Shown: piece after piece, positions 55,639-64,000 of the stretch | How positions within the stretch are numbered: position 1 is the first letter of the stretch | How the letters are laid out: every line of letters starts with the position of its first letter | Origin: Stenotrophomonas sp. SAU14A_NAIMI4_8 | GTDB lineage: Bacteria > Pseudomonadota > Gammaproteobacteria > Xanthomonadales > Xanthomonadaceae | Assembly: GCF_003086695.1 (NCBI RefSeq) | Contig: NZ_CP025999.1 | Location: 4,044,344-4,108,343, forward strand | DNA: 64,000 bases | Direction: 5' to 3' | The notes under the pieces: generated by a model | Told to the model about the DNA's origin: nothing | The model's database searches: none | The model's input: only the letters and a program-made list of their open reading frames with translations | Program-made: the position numbers and the translations under genes

Positions 55639-57114
55639 TCACAGGCCCTTGGCGGCCTGGGCGACGGCGCGGAACAGCGCACGGCCCTTGTTCATCGTCT
55701 CGTCCCATTCCTTGTCCGGGTCCGAGTCGTAGACGATGCCGGCGCCGGCCTGCACGTACAGGCGGCCATCCTTGATGACCGCGGTGCGGATCGCGATCGC
55801 GGTATCGGCATCGCCGTGCCAGCCGATGTAGCCGATGCTGCCGGCGTAGACATTGCGCTTGATCGGTTCCAGTTCGCGGATCACTTCCAGCGCGCGGATC
55901 TTCGGCGCGCCGCTGACCGTACCGGCCGGGAAGGTGGCACGCAGCACGTCGGCGTAGCTCAGGCCAGGCTGCAGCTGCCCGGTCACTTCGCTGACGATGT
56001 GCATGACGTGGCTGTAGCGCTCGATCACGAACTGCTCGCCTACTTCCACGGTGCCGGCCTTCGAAACACGGCCAGCATCATTGCGGCCCAGGTCGATCAG
56101 CATCAGGTGCTCGGCGCGTTCCTTCGGATCGGCCAGCAGCTCGGCTTCCAGCGCCAGGTCCTGTTCGACGGTGGCCCCGCGCGGGCGGGTGCCGGCGATC
56201 GGGCGCACGGTCACTTCGCCATCCTGCAGGCGCACCAGGATTTCCGGCGACGAACCGACCACCTGCAGGTCGCCCACATCCAGGAAATACATGTACGGCG
56301 ACGGGTTCAGCGCACGCAGCGCGCGGTACACATCCACCGGGCGCGCCTTGAACGGCACGCTCAAGCGCTGGCTCAGCACTACCTGGAAGATGTCACCGGC
56401 GCGGATGTACTCCTTGCTGCGCTGGACCGCATCGACGAAGCCTTCGCGGGTGAAACCGGAAACGAAATCGGACTCGTCCAGCACATCGCTGTTCAGCGGT
56501 GCCGGGTAGCCCGCGCCCGGTGCGCGCAGCTTGGCGGTCAGTGCATCCAGGCGCGCCTGCGCCTGCTCGAACGCGCCGTCGACCCGCGGGTCGGCATGCA
56601 CGATCAGGTACAGCCGGCCCTTCAGGTTGTCGAACACCGCCAGTTCGTTGGAATCCAGCAGCAGGATGTCCGGCGTGCCCAGTTCATCGCGGCCGGCCGG
56701 CGGGGCCAGGCGCGGTTCGATGTAGCCGATGCATTCAAAGCCGAACCAGCCGACCAGGCCACCGGTGAAGCCCGGCAGGCCGTCCAGCTTGGGCACCGAG
56801 TGGGCGCTGCGCAGCGCCTCGACCTCGGCGAAGGGGTCGGCCACCTCGCGGGTATCCACCACCTGGCCATCCTCGCGCACGGTCAGGGTGTGGCCGTGGA
56901 AGGCGTACACGCGGCGTGCCGGCAGGCCGATGATCGAGTAACGACCAAAGCGCTCGCCGCCTTCGACGGATTCAAACAGGTAGGTATTGGGGCCGTCGGC
57001 GAGCTTCAGATAGACCGAAAGCGGCGTGTCCAGGTCGGACAGCACTTCGCGGACAACGGGGATATGGGTGTGGCCTTCAGCGGCCTGCTGCTGAAACTGA
57101 GCGTGCGAGTTCAA
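55639..57114 (-). CDS. trpE: anthranilate synthase component I
   Basis: This 491-residue enzyme converts chorismate to anthranilate with ammonia from TrpG. The tryptophan feedback region TYLFESVEGGERFGRYS is near residue 45. The chorismate-binding domain has AGDIFQVVLSQR, IAGTRPRG, HLMLIDLGRND and GTVSGAPKIRALEVI. The start is assigned to TTG at 57114, since an AAGGAAA lies six bases before it and the protein then begins LNSHAQFQQQAAEGHTHIPV as in relatives. An ATG at 57162 would add 16 unlikely residues. No leader peptide with Trp codons was seen. Confidence 0.95.
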   Translation of the reverse strand: MNSHAQFQQQAAEGHTHIPVVREVLSDLDTPLSVYLKLADGPNTYLFESVEGGERFGRYSIIGLPARRVYAFHGHTLTVREDGQVVDTREVADPFAEVEALRSAHSVPKLDGLPGFTGGLVGWFGFECIGYIEPRLAPPAGRDELGTPDILLLDSNELAVFDNLKGRLYLIVHADPRVDGAFEQAQARLDALTAKLRAPGAGYPAPLNSDVLDESDFVSGFTREGFVDAVQRSKEYIRAGDIFQVVLSQRLSVPFKARPVDVYRALRALNPSPYMYFLDVGDLQVVGSSPEILVRLQDGEVTVRPIAGTRPRGATVEQDLALEAELLADPKERAEHLMLIDLGRNDAGRVSKAGTVEVGEQFVIERYSHVMHIVSEVTGQLQPGLSYADVLRATFPAGTVSGAPKIRALEVIRELEPIKRNVYAGSIGYIGWHGDADTAIAIRTAVIKDGRLYVQAGAGIVYDSDPDKEWDETMNKGRALFRAVAQAAKGL

Positions 57115-57271
57115 GACGACTTTCCTTCCGGGACACAGCGTTATGGGGGCGGACGACGGCAACGGGCCACCATCGCCACCAACGGCGTGCGGAAGAAAGG
57201 GTATGCGGGGTCGTCAGGCTGGACACCCGTTGACTGTAGCGCAGGTTCGGCGGCAGGGAAACCCTGCGGCC

Positions 57272-59641
57272 CTAGCCCATGCGTCGCGCAAGTTCCTGCG
57301 ACTCCTGCACCTGCTGCTGGGCCAGACCGGCCTCCACAGACGCGGACCGGCTGGCCGTGACGGCATCGACCTGGGCCGTGCTGACGCTGAGGGGCTGGGC
57401 CATGCCCTGGGCCACCTCCACATGGGCATGGCGCCGGTGCGGGGCATTGAGGTCGGCGGTATCGACGGCGAAGGCCCGGGCGCGGTCGTCGCTGAGGACC
57501 ACATGGGAAATGGTCTCGAGCCCTTCGCGCTTGGCCTGGGCCGCCAGCGCGCCGGCCAGCTGGTCGCTTTGCAGGTCGGGCACGCGGTTGTGGGCCCGGT
57601 CCAGGGCGTGGACGCCGGACTGGGCGCCGAGGAACAGCGGATTGGCCACATGGGAGGGGTGATCGATGCCGATCGCCTGCGCGCTGGGTCCCGTGGTCCG
57701 GCCACCTGCGGCAGGCACGATGCCCGGCTGTTGCTCGATCAGCTTGCGCGCGGCGGCCTCCTGCGTGATCAGCGCGGAATCCAGGCTGGGGATTACGGTC
57801 GGGTCCATGCCGTGGCGGGCGGTCGCCTCGCCGAAGGCTGCCCCGATGCCACGAATCACGCGGGCGGACTGGTCCAGGTTGTGCAGCTTCACCGCGACCA
57901 TTGGCAGGTTTCCGCTGGGCAGATGCGTGGCGGCGGCCGCCTCAAGGCCAGCTTTTGCCCCGCCAACGGTGGCCAGGGCAACCGGTGCGGTCGCGGTAAT
58001 GCCCCTCATGTGGGATGCCACCAGATCGTAGCCACGTTCCACATGGGCACCGGCCGTGGCAAAGCCGTTCTGCAGCTTGCCCGCCACCCACTGCCCATCA
58101 TGGTTGATGGCGGCGGCCACGCGCTCGCCCGTCGCGCGAGCGCCCACAGCTTCGGCATGGGCCTGCTTTGTCGCGTGCTGCGCACGTTGCTCGCCGAGAT
58201 CACGAACGGCGTCGCCCTGCCGGGACAGTCTGTCGGCCACGTTGTCCATGCCCACGCTGCCCGCTACCCACGACAGCGCGGACAGCCCACGGGCGCCGGC
58301 CTGCGACTGCACGCGATGCACCGTGGCTTCGATGCTGCCGGTCAGTTCACGCCCGGAAGCAATCACCGTGCTTGCCGCGCGCGTCCCCACCTGCAGGCTG
58401 GCCGAGCCCATGTTCACCACCTGGCCGATGGCCATGCCTTCGGTCTTCAGCACGCGCTCGACGCCATCGCCGGTTCTGTCCAGCACATGGGCAGTGACAG
58501 CGCCTGCCTTTTCCACCTGCTCGCCGATCAAGCGACCGTTGCGCATGCCATGTGCCGTGGCGTGCAGCACGGTGGACAGCGGGCCCGCCAGTTCGGCCAC
58601 CTGGCTGGGCGCGGCCACCTGCGGGCGATCAATCAGCGCGCCCTGCGCATCGCGCGTCTTTGGCTCCAGCAGCAGCTCAAGACGCCCTGCCGCAAGTGGA
58701 ATATCGCGCAGCGCCTGCTGACCCGGCTGGGTCGCCAGCTGTTCGATGAACTGTGCAGCGGCGGTCTGCGCGCCCGGCGGCAGACTCTCGCGCAGCTGCT
58801 CACCGACAACCTTCTGCATGACCGGGTCCTTCAGCACCATGCCCAGCTCGTTGGCGAGCACACCATAGCCGCGGCGCTGATGCTCGCTCAGGCGGTGCAT
58901 GCCGTTCTGCACATCATTCAGCACCTCACCCGTGGTCTGGTAGGTGTGCACGGTCTGCCCGGTGTCGAACGTCGGCAGGCCGTTGTCCTTGGCGTAACGC
59001 GATGCGGTTGCCGGATGCAGGCCAGCGGCGTTGAAGGTCGTGGCGCGCGCGCCGGTGACGGCGGAAGCGGCGGAGGCCATGCCGCCGCCGAGAGAGTGGC
59101 CGGCTATTTCGAAGCCGCCCGGGATCTGCTGATTCATGACAGATGCAAGGCGCATGGCGCGATCATAGTAATCGCTGCGCATGCCGATACCCTGCTGACC
59201 GTTGTTGAGGAAGTCCTCGCTCCCGGACTGGCGGCGGCCATCAGGTGAAGACGGATCAACAATTTCACCGGTGGAGCCTTTGTAGACGATTACCGGCTTG
59301 GCGTCCTCGCCCAGAACATGCTTGTCGGGAAGATATATTTCTGCCCGGAACCCCGAACGCGTGGGCTCCAACAGCTCTTTGAGGTCAGCGTCGGAGATAT
59401 CAAACCCAGCCTTGCGAAGTGCAGCTGGATCGCTGCTTGCGCGCGTCCATCCTGCTGGCGGGGTCCCTTCATGCTTCGCAGACTGGTACACATCGGCCGC
59501 CAGCCCCGACATTTCGCGAGCGTGGTACGTTTCTTTTAGACGATCTGCCTCACCTTCATTTCCACTATCGCGCAACTGCTGGACGAGCAAGTTCTGCTCA
59601 CGGACTACGCGGCCGCGCACCTCATTGTCCTGATCGCTCAT
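57272..59641 (-). CDS. lipase-type T4SS antibacterial effector (X-Tfe)
   Basis: This 789-residue protein has an N-terminal alpha/beta-hydrolase region with lipase elbow GHSLGG (nucleophile S183) and a long alanine/glycine-rich middle. Its C-terminus (about 660-789) matches the XVIPCD domain recognised by VirD4 in the Xanthomonadales killing T4SS: LDRAHNRVPDLQSDQLAGAL, GLETISHVVLSDD and RAFAVD fit the known pattern. It is predicted to be injected into rival bacteria and attack membrane lipids. The ATG at 59641 is used because GGAG lies six bases before it; an ATG at 59653 is possible. No T4SS structural genes are in the window. The divergent ankyrin lipoproteins are the probable immunity. Confidence 0.87.
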   Translation of the reverse strand: MSDQDNEVRGRVVREQNLLVQQLRDSGNEGEADRLKETYHAREMSGLAADVYQSAKHEGTPPAGWTRASSDPAALRKAGFDISDADLKELLEPTRSGFRAEIYLPDKHVLGEDAKPVIVYKGSTGEIVDPSSPDGRRQSGSEDFLNNGQQGIGMRSDYYDRAMRLASVMNQQIPGGFEIAGHSLGGGMASAASAVTGARATTFNAAGLHPATASRYAKDNGLPTFDTGQTVHTYQTTGEVLNDVQNGMHRLSEHQRRGYGVLANELGMVLKDPVMQKVVGEQLRESLPPGAQTAAAQFIEQLATQPGQQALRDIPLAAGRLELLLEPKTRDAQGALIDRPQVAAPSQVAELAGPLSTVLHATAHGMRNGRLIGEQVEKAGAVTAHVLDRTGDGVERVLKTEGMAIGQVVNMGSASLQVGTRAASTVIASGRELTGSIEATVHRVQSQAGARGLSALSWVAGSVGMDNVADRLSRQGDAVRDLGEQRAQHATKQAHAEAVGARATGERVAAAINHDGQWVAGKLQNGFATAGAHVERGYDLVASHMRGITATAPVALATVGGAKAGLEAAAATHLPSGNLPMVAVKLHNLDQSARVIRGIGAAFGEATARHGMDPTVIPSLDSALITQEAAARKLIEQQPGIVPAAGGRTTGPSAQAIGIDHPSHVANPLFLGAQSGVHALDRAHNRVPDLQSDQLAGALAAQAKREGLETISHVVLSDDRARAFAVDTADLNAPHRRHAHVEVAQGMAQPLSVSTAQVDAVTASRSASVEAGLAQQQVQESQELARRMG

Positions 59642-59743
59642 GGCAAACTCCATTGCACTTTGAAATGCCGCTTGTTCTGCGGTAACTATGGATTACCAGA
59701 ACCCTTTGCTACTGTCACGCCAGGAACGGACCAAAAGGGAAAA

Positions 59744-60625
59744 ATGAACGTCACTCTTCACAATTTGACGACAAGATTCCTCGCAGGCGCGGCATGGATC
59801 ACACTTTTTCTTGCAACGGGGTGCTCTGCGACCACGGCAACTTCTGCCCATGACGCTGAGGGTTACTTTGAAGGCAAGGCTTTACAGCTGGCGATTGCCG
59901 CCGAAGGCGGCGACTCCGATGCCATACGTCACCTTGTCAAAGACGAGGGCGTCGACCCGGACAAGACGTTTTCATCGCGCGACGGAATTCCCCTGATCGC
60001 ATGGCCGCTGCGAGCCCGCAGCATCGAGGGACTGAAAGCCTTGCTCGATGCCGGTGCAGACCCCAACGCCCGCGAGTCGAAGGAGATGAACGGGGAGTTG
60101 ATCAACTTCGACAACGCGATGGTCTACGCGGCAAAGATGGACGACCCGCGTTATCTGGATCTTCTACTGAAACACGGTGGCGATCCCAATACGCGGAACA
60201 TCAACAATGAGACGTTGCTGCTGCAGGCGTTTCTCAGCGGAAATCAGTGGAAGAACGTGCAAGTTCTGGTCGAGAACGGGGCCGACATAAACGAATCCAA
60301 CTTGAAGAGCCTTGGGAGCGACACCGTCCTGAGCTGGTACACAGGAAGAGGTGGGTTCGACTATGCCTACTGGCTGCTGGAGCACGGTGCAGATCCCACC
60401 ATCTCCCAGCCTGTACAGGAAGGATCGGGCAAGACTGCCCGTCAGCTGATGGTCGAAGACATCTACTGGGAAATCACCACGCCCGACAACCTGCCGTGGC
60501 AGAAGAAGTGCCAGCAATGGTTGGCTGACCGCAACATCCCACGCCCGCCGATGCCCGAGCACATCCGCAGGAAGCGGGAGGCCTTCAATTTCCCGAGCAG
60601 GGAGGAAGACATCCCACTTCTGTAA
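59744..60625 (+). CDS. ankyrin-repeat lipoprotein 1, probable effector immunity
   Basis: This 293-residue protein has a signal with lipobox FLATGC (lipidated C27) and about five ankyrin repeats (residues 45-245; for example LKALLDAGADPNARE, LDLLLKHGGDPNTRN, VQVLVENGADINES, YWLLEHGADPTIS). Placement in the periplasm suits neutralising a lipase that arrives there. It is divergent from the effector by 102 bases in a noticeably AT-richer patch, and a near copy follows 11 bases later. X-Tfi immunity proteins are commonly exported lipoproteins. Immunity is inferred from context. Confidence 0.8.
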   Translation: MNVTLHNLTTRFLAGAAWITLFLATGCSATTATSAHDAEGYFEGKALQLAIAAEGGDSDAIRHLVKDEGVDPDKTFSSRDGIPLIAWPLRARSIEGLKALLDAGADPNARESKEMNGELINFDNAMVYAAKMDDPRYLDLLLKHGGDPNTRNINNETLLLQAFLSGNQWKNVQVLVENGADINESNLKSLGSDTVLSWYTGRGGFDYAYWLLEHGADPTISQPVQEGSGKTARQLMVEDIYWEITTPDNLPWQKKCQQWLADRNIPRPPMPEHIRRKREAFNFPSREEDIPLL

Positions 60626-60636
60626 GGACAGATGAA

Positions 60637-61503
60637 ATGGACTCTCGCTTTCGTAATCCCATCTTCGGTTCCGCCGTATTGGCGGCAGCGTTGACTCTGC
60701 TTTCAGCATGCACGTCGCAGTCGATGCATGGCGCTGAGGGTTACTTTGAAGGCAAGGCTTTACAGCTGGCGATTGCCGCCGAAGGCGGCGACTCCGATGC
60801 CATACGTCACCTTGTCAAAGACGAGGGCGTCGACCCGGACAAGACGTTTTCATCGCGCGACGGAATTCCCCTGATCGCATGGCCGCTGCGAGCCCGCAGC
60901 ATCGAGGGACTGAAAGCCTTGCTCGATGCCGGTGCAGACCCCAATGCCCGCGAGTCCAAGCAGATGAACGGGCAGTTGATCAACTTCGACAACGCGATGG
61001 TCTACGCGACGAAGATGGACGACGCGCGCTATCTGGATCTTCTGCTTAAGCATGGCGGAAATCCCGATACGCGCAACGTCAACAATGAGACGCTTCTCTA
61101 CCAGGCGTTCATCAGCGGAAATCAATGGAAGAATGTCCAGACGCTGGTGAAAAACGGCGCAGATGTAAATGAATCCAATCGCCGCAGCTTGGGTGACGAC
61201 ACCGTCCTGAGCTGGTACACAGGAAGAGGTGGATTCGACTATGCCTACTGGCTGCTGGAGCACGGAGCAGATCCCACCATCTCCCAACCTGTCCAGGAAG
61301 GATCGGGCAAGACTGCGCGTCAGCTGATGGTCGAAGACATCTACTGGGAAATCACCACGCCCGACAACCTGCCGTGGCAGAAGAAGTGCCAGCAATGGTT
61401 GGCTGACCGCAACATCCCACGCCCGCCGATGCCCGAGCACATCCGCAGAAAGCGGGAGGCCTTCAAGTTCCCCAGCCGGGAAGAAGACATCCCGCTGCTG
61501 TAG
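60637..61503 (+). CDS. ankyrin-repeat lipoprotein 2, duplicate of the first
   Basis: This 288-residue paralogue has lipobox LLSAC (C25) and a signal peptide unrelated to that of copy 1. From EGYFEGKALQLAIAAEGG onward it is almost identical: 213 bases (60732-60944) match 59854-60066 exactly. Differences cluster in the third and fourth repeats (GGNPDTRNVNNETLLYQAFI, TLVKNGADVNESNRRSLGDD), suggesting a changed binding surface. It may protect against a variant effector or add dose. Confidence 0.8.
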   Translation: MDSRFRNPIFGSAVLAAALTLLSACTSQSMHGAEGYFEGKALQLAIAAEGGDSDAIRHLVKDEGVDPDKTFSSRDGIPLIAWPLRARSIEGLKALLDAGADPNARESKQMNGQLINFDNAMVYATKMDDARYLDLLLKHGGNPDTRNVNNETLLYQAFISGNQWKNVQTLVKNGADVNESNRRSLGDDTVLSWYTGRGGFDYAYWLLEHGADPTISQPVQEGSGKTARQLMVEDIYWEITTPDNLPWQKKCQQWLADRNIPRPPMPEHIRRKREAFKFPSREEDIPLL

Positions 61504-61511
61504 CCCGTAGC

Positions 61512-62444
61512 TCAAGCCCCGGAAAGCAGCTCGCAGCCAGCCGGCAGGTGCATGCGCACCCGGCCCGGCACGCAGTCGATACGGAAACGGCGGGCCTGCA
61601 CCGGCTCGCCGTCCAGGTTCAAGGTCAGCGCCTGCGGGGCCTCGATCTGCAACCACGGCAACTGTGCGCGCGTTGCCACGCGCTCCAGCGCGGCTTCCTT
61701 GCCACCGGTCAGCATCTGGCCAATCGTGGCGGCCACCTCGCCTTCCAGTTCGGGCACCACGGTCACGTCCAGCAGGCCGTCATCGATCAATGCCTGCGGG
61801 CACAGCTGCTGGCCGCCACCGGCCTGGCGGCCATTGCCGATGCCCAGGGCGATGAAGCCGCCTTCCCATGCGAAATCCGGGCCGGACAGGCGCGCGGTGA
61901 TCGGCTCGATGCGGCCCAGTTTGGCGATGCCGGTGATGACGTAGGCAAGCCCACCCAGCATTTTCTTCAGGCCCGCATCGGTTTCCACCGTCACCTGCGT
62001 GCCGAAGCCGCCGCTGGCCAGGTTGGCACACCACCAGGTGCGCCCGTCGGCGTCCACGCGCAGCAGATCCACAGCGCGCGCGGCGGCCTGCCCGATCAGT
62101 GCAAAGGCCTGCTGGGGTTCGGTGGGAATGCCGGCGGAAGTGGCGAAATCATTGGCCGTGCCCATCGGCACCAGCGCCAGCGAGGGCAGCGCCTCGGCCG
62201 GTTCATCGCGGTGGGCCAGGGTTTCGGCCACGGCGCTGAGCGTGCCATCGCCGCCGGCGGCCACGATCACGTCCACGCCGTGGTCGATGGCCTCGGCCAC
62301 GTAACGCTCGGCGTCGCCCTCTTCCCAGGTCACCCGCACTTCCAGCTGTACGCCCTGCTGCCGCCAATGGCCGACGGCACTGCGCAGGTCGTCGTCGCCT
62401 GCGGATTTGCCGTTGAGGATCAGGCGCCAGCGCGGGGTGCTCAT
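61512..62444 (-). CDS. YegS-like lipid kinase
   Basis: This 310-residue protein belongs to the diacylglycerol/lipid kinase family. The nucleotide motif [13 protein letters not shown] is at about 62-74, and [15 protein letters not shown] follows. It may phosphorylate phosphatidylglycerol or a related lipid. The ATG at 62444 gives [15 protein letters not shown]. It converges on the ankyrin genes with an 8-base gap. Confidence 0.92.
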   Translation of the reverse strand: MSTPRWRLILNGKSAGDDDLRSAVGHWRQQGVQLEVRVTWEEGDAERYVAEAIDHGVDVIVAAGGDGTLSAVAETLAHRDEPAEALPSLALVPMGTANDFATSAGIPTEPQQAFALIGQAAARAVDLLRVDADGRTWWCANLASGGFGTQVTVETDAGLKKMLGGLAYVITGIAKLGRIEPITARLSGPDFAWEGGFIALGIGNGRQAGGGQQLCPQALIDDGLLDVTVVPELEGEVAATIGQMLTGGKEAALERVATRAQLPWLQIEAPQALTLNLDGEPVQARRFRIDCVPGRVRMHLPAGCELLSGA

Positions 62445-62640
62445 GCAGTGCTTCCGGGAGGGGGGTGGCACAGGCTATCAACGCCGCGTTTGCCTGCGGT
62501 GAATGTCATTCAGGTGTCATGGATGGCCCGGAGAATGGAAGGCCATAGCAGGGATGATGGATGGAGGCAGGATCAGCCTCCCACGCATGCAGCGAAGCCG
62601 CGCCGGGGGTTGGCGCGGCTTTTTTTTTCAGGCTCGAGCA

Positions 62641-62736
62641 GTGCGAACCAAGGTTCGCACCTACCGGGTGGCGGTTCGCACCCACCACACCCGGGTTGAG
62701 GCGCCGGCCCGGTAGAGCCACGCCATGCGTGGCTGC
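62641..62736. repeat. mixed REP-type palindromes
   Basis: GTGCGAACCAAGGTTCGCAC followed by CTACC (62641-62668), a related GGTTCGCACCCACC piece, and GTAGAGCCACGCCATGCGTG plus GCTGC (62712-62736) form a mosaic between the GNAT and lipid-kinase genes. Confidence 0.7.
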
Positions 62737-62744
62737 CCTACGCA

Positions 62745-63236
62745 TCAACCGTTGGCGAAATCGTGCAGGGCCTGGCCCTGCAGCCGGTACACGGTCCACT
62801 CGTCCTGCGGCTTTGCGCCGGCGGCGGTGTAGAACGCGATGGCCGGGGTGTTCCAGTCCAGCACCGACCATTCGAAACGACCGCAACCTTCGGCCACGGC
62901 CTGGCGCGCGATGTACTTCAGCAGTGCCTTGCCAGCGCCGCCGCCGCGCTTTTCCGGGCTGATGTACAGGTCTTCCAGGTAGATGCCCTTGCGGCCCAGC
63001 CAGGTGGAATAGTTGTAGAAGTACACCGCGTAGCCGATGGCTTCGCCGTCGGCTTCACAGATCAGCGCGCGGGCGCTGGCATCGGCGCCGAACAGGCTCT
63101 CGGCAATGCCGATCTCATCGGTCTGCACCGCGTGCTCGGCCTTCTCGTAGATGGCCAGTTCGCGGATGAAGCGCAGGATCAGGCCGGCGTCGGCCACGGT
63201 GGCCGCGCGGATGTTCAACACGGCCGCCGTGCCCAT
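62745..63236 (-). CDS. GNAT N-acetyltransferase (SSAT-like)
   Basis: This 163-residue acetyltransferase has the acetyl-CoA site RGGGAGKALLKYIARQAV (about 98-115) and the WLGRKGIYLEDLYISPEKR block typical of the spermidine/spermine or thialysine acetyltransferase branch. It could acetylate polyamines or small amines. Its start is 3 bases after the rpe stop, so both lie in one operon. Confidence 0.9.
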   Translation of the reverse strand: MGTAAVLNIRAATVADAGLILRFIRELAIYEKAEHAVQTDEIGIAESLFGADASARALICEADGEAIGYAVYFYNYSTWLGRKGIYLEDLYISPEKRGGGAGKALLKYIARQAVAEGCGRFEWSVLDWNTPAIAFYTAAGAKPQDEWTVYRLQGQALHDFANG

Positions 63237-63239
63237 GGC

Positions 63240-63917
63240 TCAGCCCCGCGCCGCAGCGACATTCGCGCGCATCTGCGCGATCACGTCCTGGTAGCTGGTC
63301 TTGGCGTTGAAGATGGCCGAACCGGCAACGAAGGTGTCGGCGCCGGCGGCGGCGATGGCACCGATGTTGTCGGCCTTCACGCCACCGTCGATCTCCAGGC
63401 GGATGTCCTTGCCGCTGGCATCGATCTTCTGGCGCACCACGCGCAGCTTGTCCAGCGCCGAGGGAATGAAGGCCTGGCCGCCGAAGCCCGGGTTGACCGA
63501 CATCAGCAGCACCAGGTCAAGGTCATCCAGCACCCAATCCAGGATGTCCACCGGGGTAGCCGGGTTCAGCACGATGCCCGGCTTGCAGCCCAGCGAGCGG
63601 ATCAGCTGGATGGTGCGGTGCACGTGGCGGCTCGCTTCCGGGTGGAAGCTGATGTAGGTGGCACCGGCCTCGGCGAAATCGGGAATGATGCGGTCCACCG
63701 GCTCGACCATCAGGTGCACGTCGATCGGCGCGGTGACGCCGTGCTTGCGCAGCGCCTGGCAGACCATCGGGCCGATGGTCAGGTTCGGCACGTAGTGGTT
63801 GTCCATCACATCGAAATGGACCCAGTCCGCACCGGCGGCCAGGACGTTGTCCACTTCCTCGCCCAGGCGGGCGAAATCGGCGGACAGGATGGACGGGGCG
63901 ATGAGGCAGTTGGACAT
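63240..63917 (-). CDS. rpe: ribulose-phosphate 3-epimerase
   Basis: This 225-residue TIM-barrel enzyme interconverts ribulose-5-phosphate and xylulose-5-phosphate in the pentose phosphate pathway. Signatures are [33 protein letters not shown] and [16 protein letters not shown]. The ATG at 63917 gives [11 protein letters not shown]; an ATG at 63935 is less likely. Confidence 0.97.
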   Translation of the reverse strand: MSNCLIAPSILSADFARLGEEVDNVLAAGADWVHFDVMDNHYVPNLTIGPMVCQALRKHGVTAPIDVHLMVEPVDRIIPDFAEAGATYISFHPEASRHVHRTIQLIRSLGCKPGIVLNPATPVDILDWVLDDLDLVLLMSVNPGFGGQAFIPSALDKLRVVRQKIDASGKDIRLEIDGGVKADNIGAIAAAGADTFVAGSAIFNAKTSYQDVIAQMRANVAAARG

Positions 63918-63949
63918 GGCCGGGGCCTTGGGCACGAGGGGAAAGGGGT

Positions 63950-64000
63950 TCAGCGCTTGCGCAGGGTCTTGATGCGGTCGTAGGCGGCATTGATGCGCCG
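63950..64000 (-). CDS. C-terminal end of a gene, possibly DjlA-like
   Basis: Sixteen codons and a TGA stop are present, ending [14 protein letters not shown]. The tail resembles the J-domain end of DjlA/TerB-type co-chaperones. The rest lies outside the window, so the identity is tentative. Confidence 0.4.
   Translation of the reverse strand, partial: RRINAAYDRIKTLRKR

Noticed and set aside
57115-57271. Tryptophan attenuator before trpE
   Set aside because: No short reading frame with tandem Trp codons or alternative hairpins could be found.
57272-59641. Type VI secretion lipase effector
   Set aside because: No VgrG, PAAR, DUF4123 or other T6SS marker is present, and the C-terminus fits XVIPCD instead.

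Overview
The window is high-GC, gene-dense chromosomal DNA from a xanthomonad. Stenotrophomonas (S. maltophilia complex) is the best fit. The main pointers are many GTAG-headed palindromic REP elements of the kind described for S. maltophilia, an efflux operon with one adaptor and two RND pumps (the SmeIJK arrangement), a Clp-type Crp/Fnr regulator, a TonB receptor with a cupin-like partner under a LacI regulator, and an effector carrying the C-terminal domain used by the Xanthomonadales killing type IV secretion system. No rRNA operon, CRISPR array, insertion sequence or prophage was seen.

Layout. 0.2-5.8 kb: carbohydrate-type locus (LacI regulator, operator-like palindromes, TonB receptor, cupin-like protein). 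5.9-16.5 kb: membrane diguanylate cyclase, periplasmic TonB_C protein, AceK, a four-gene small-GTPase/roadblock cassette, monomeric isocitrate dehydrogenase, a lipoprotein and a LysM protein. 16.7-31.9 kb: queF, a repeat-filled spacer, an M20 amidohydrolase, smeIJK, a siderophore receptor and an FUSC transporter. 32-45 kb: MFS-PlsC fusion, two CD225 proteins with a DUF2752 protein, a second repeat-filled spacer, ampE-like, nudC, erpA, bactofilin, two DUF proteins, a degenerate REC-GGDEF-EAL protein, and a hybrid histidine kinase with REP DNA inside its reading frame. 44.7-53 kb: bfr/bfd iron storage, rppH, tRNA-Met and tRNA-Gln, rplM-rpsI, coq7, sugE, speD, clp, a TSUP permease and a HAD hydrolase. 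52.3-57.1 kb: trpE, a SIMPL gene, trpG, trpD and trpC on the minus strand. 57.3-61.5 kb: a lipase-type T4SS effector facing two near-duplicate ankyrin lipoproteins that are probably its immunity proteins. 61.5-64 kb: lipid kinase, GNAT, rpe and the tail of one more gene.

The most unusual material is non-coding. Three 117-bp elements (two at 17.6-18.0 kb, one at 35.5 kb) share a conserved core and a conserved 3' tag. Their long stems pair almost perfectly within each copy although the stem sequence differs between copies, so structure rather than sequence is conserved. They sit in two related intergenic modules of about 0.55 kb. A separate family of GGGGTC...GACCCC palindromes recurs seven times at gene ends. 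All functional statements are from reading the sequence and family knowledge; no search was run.
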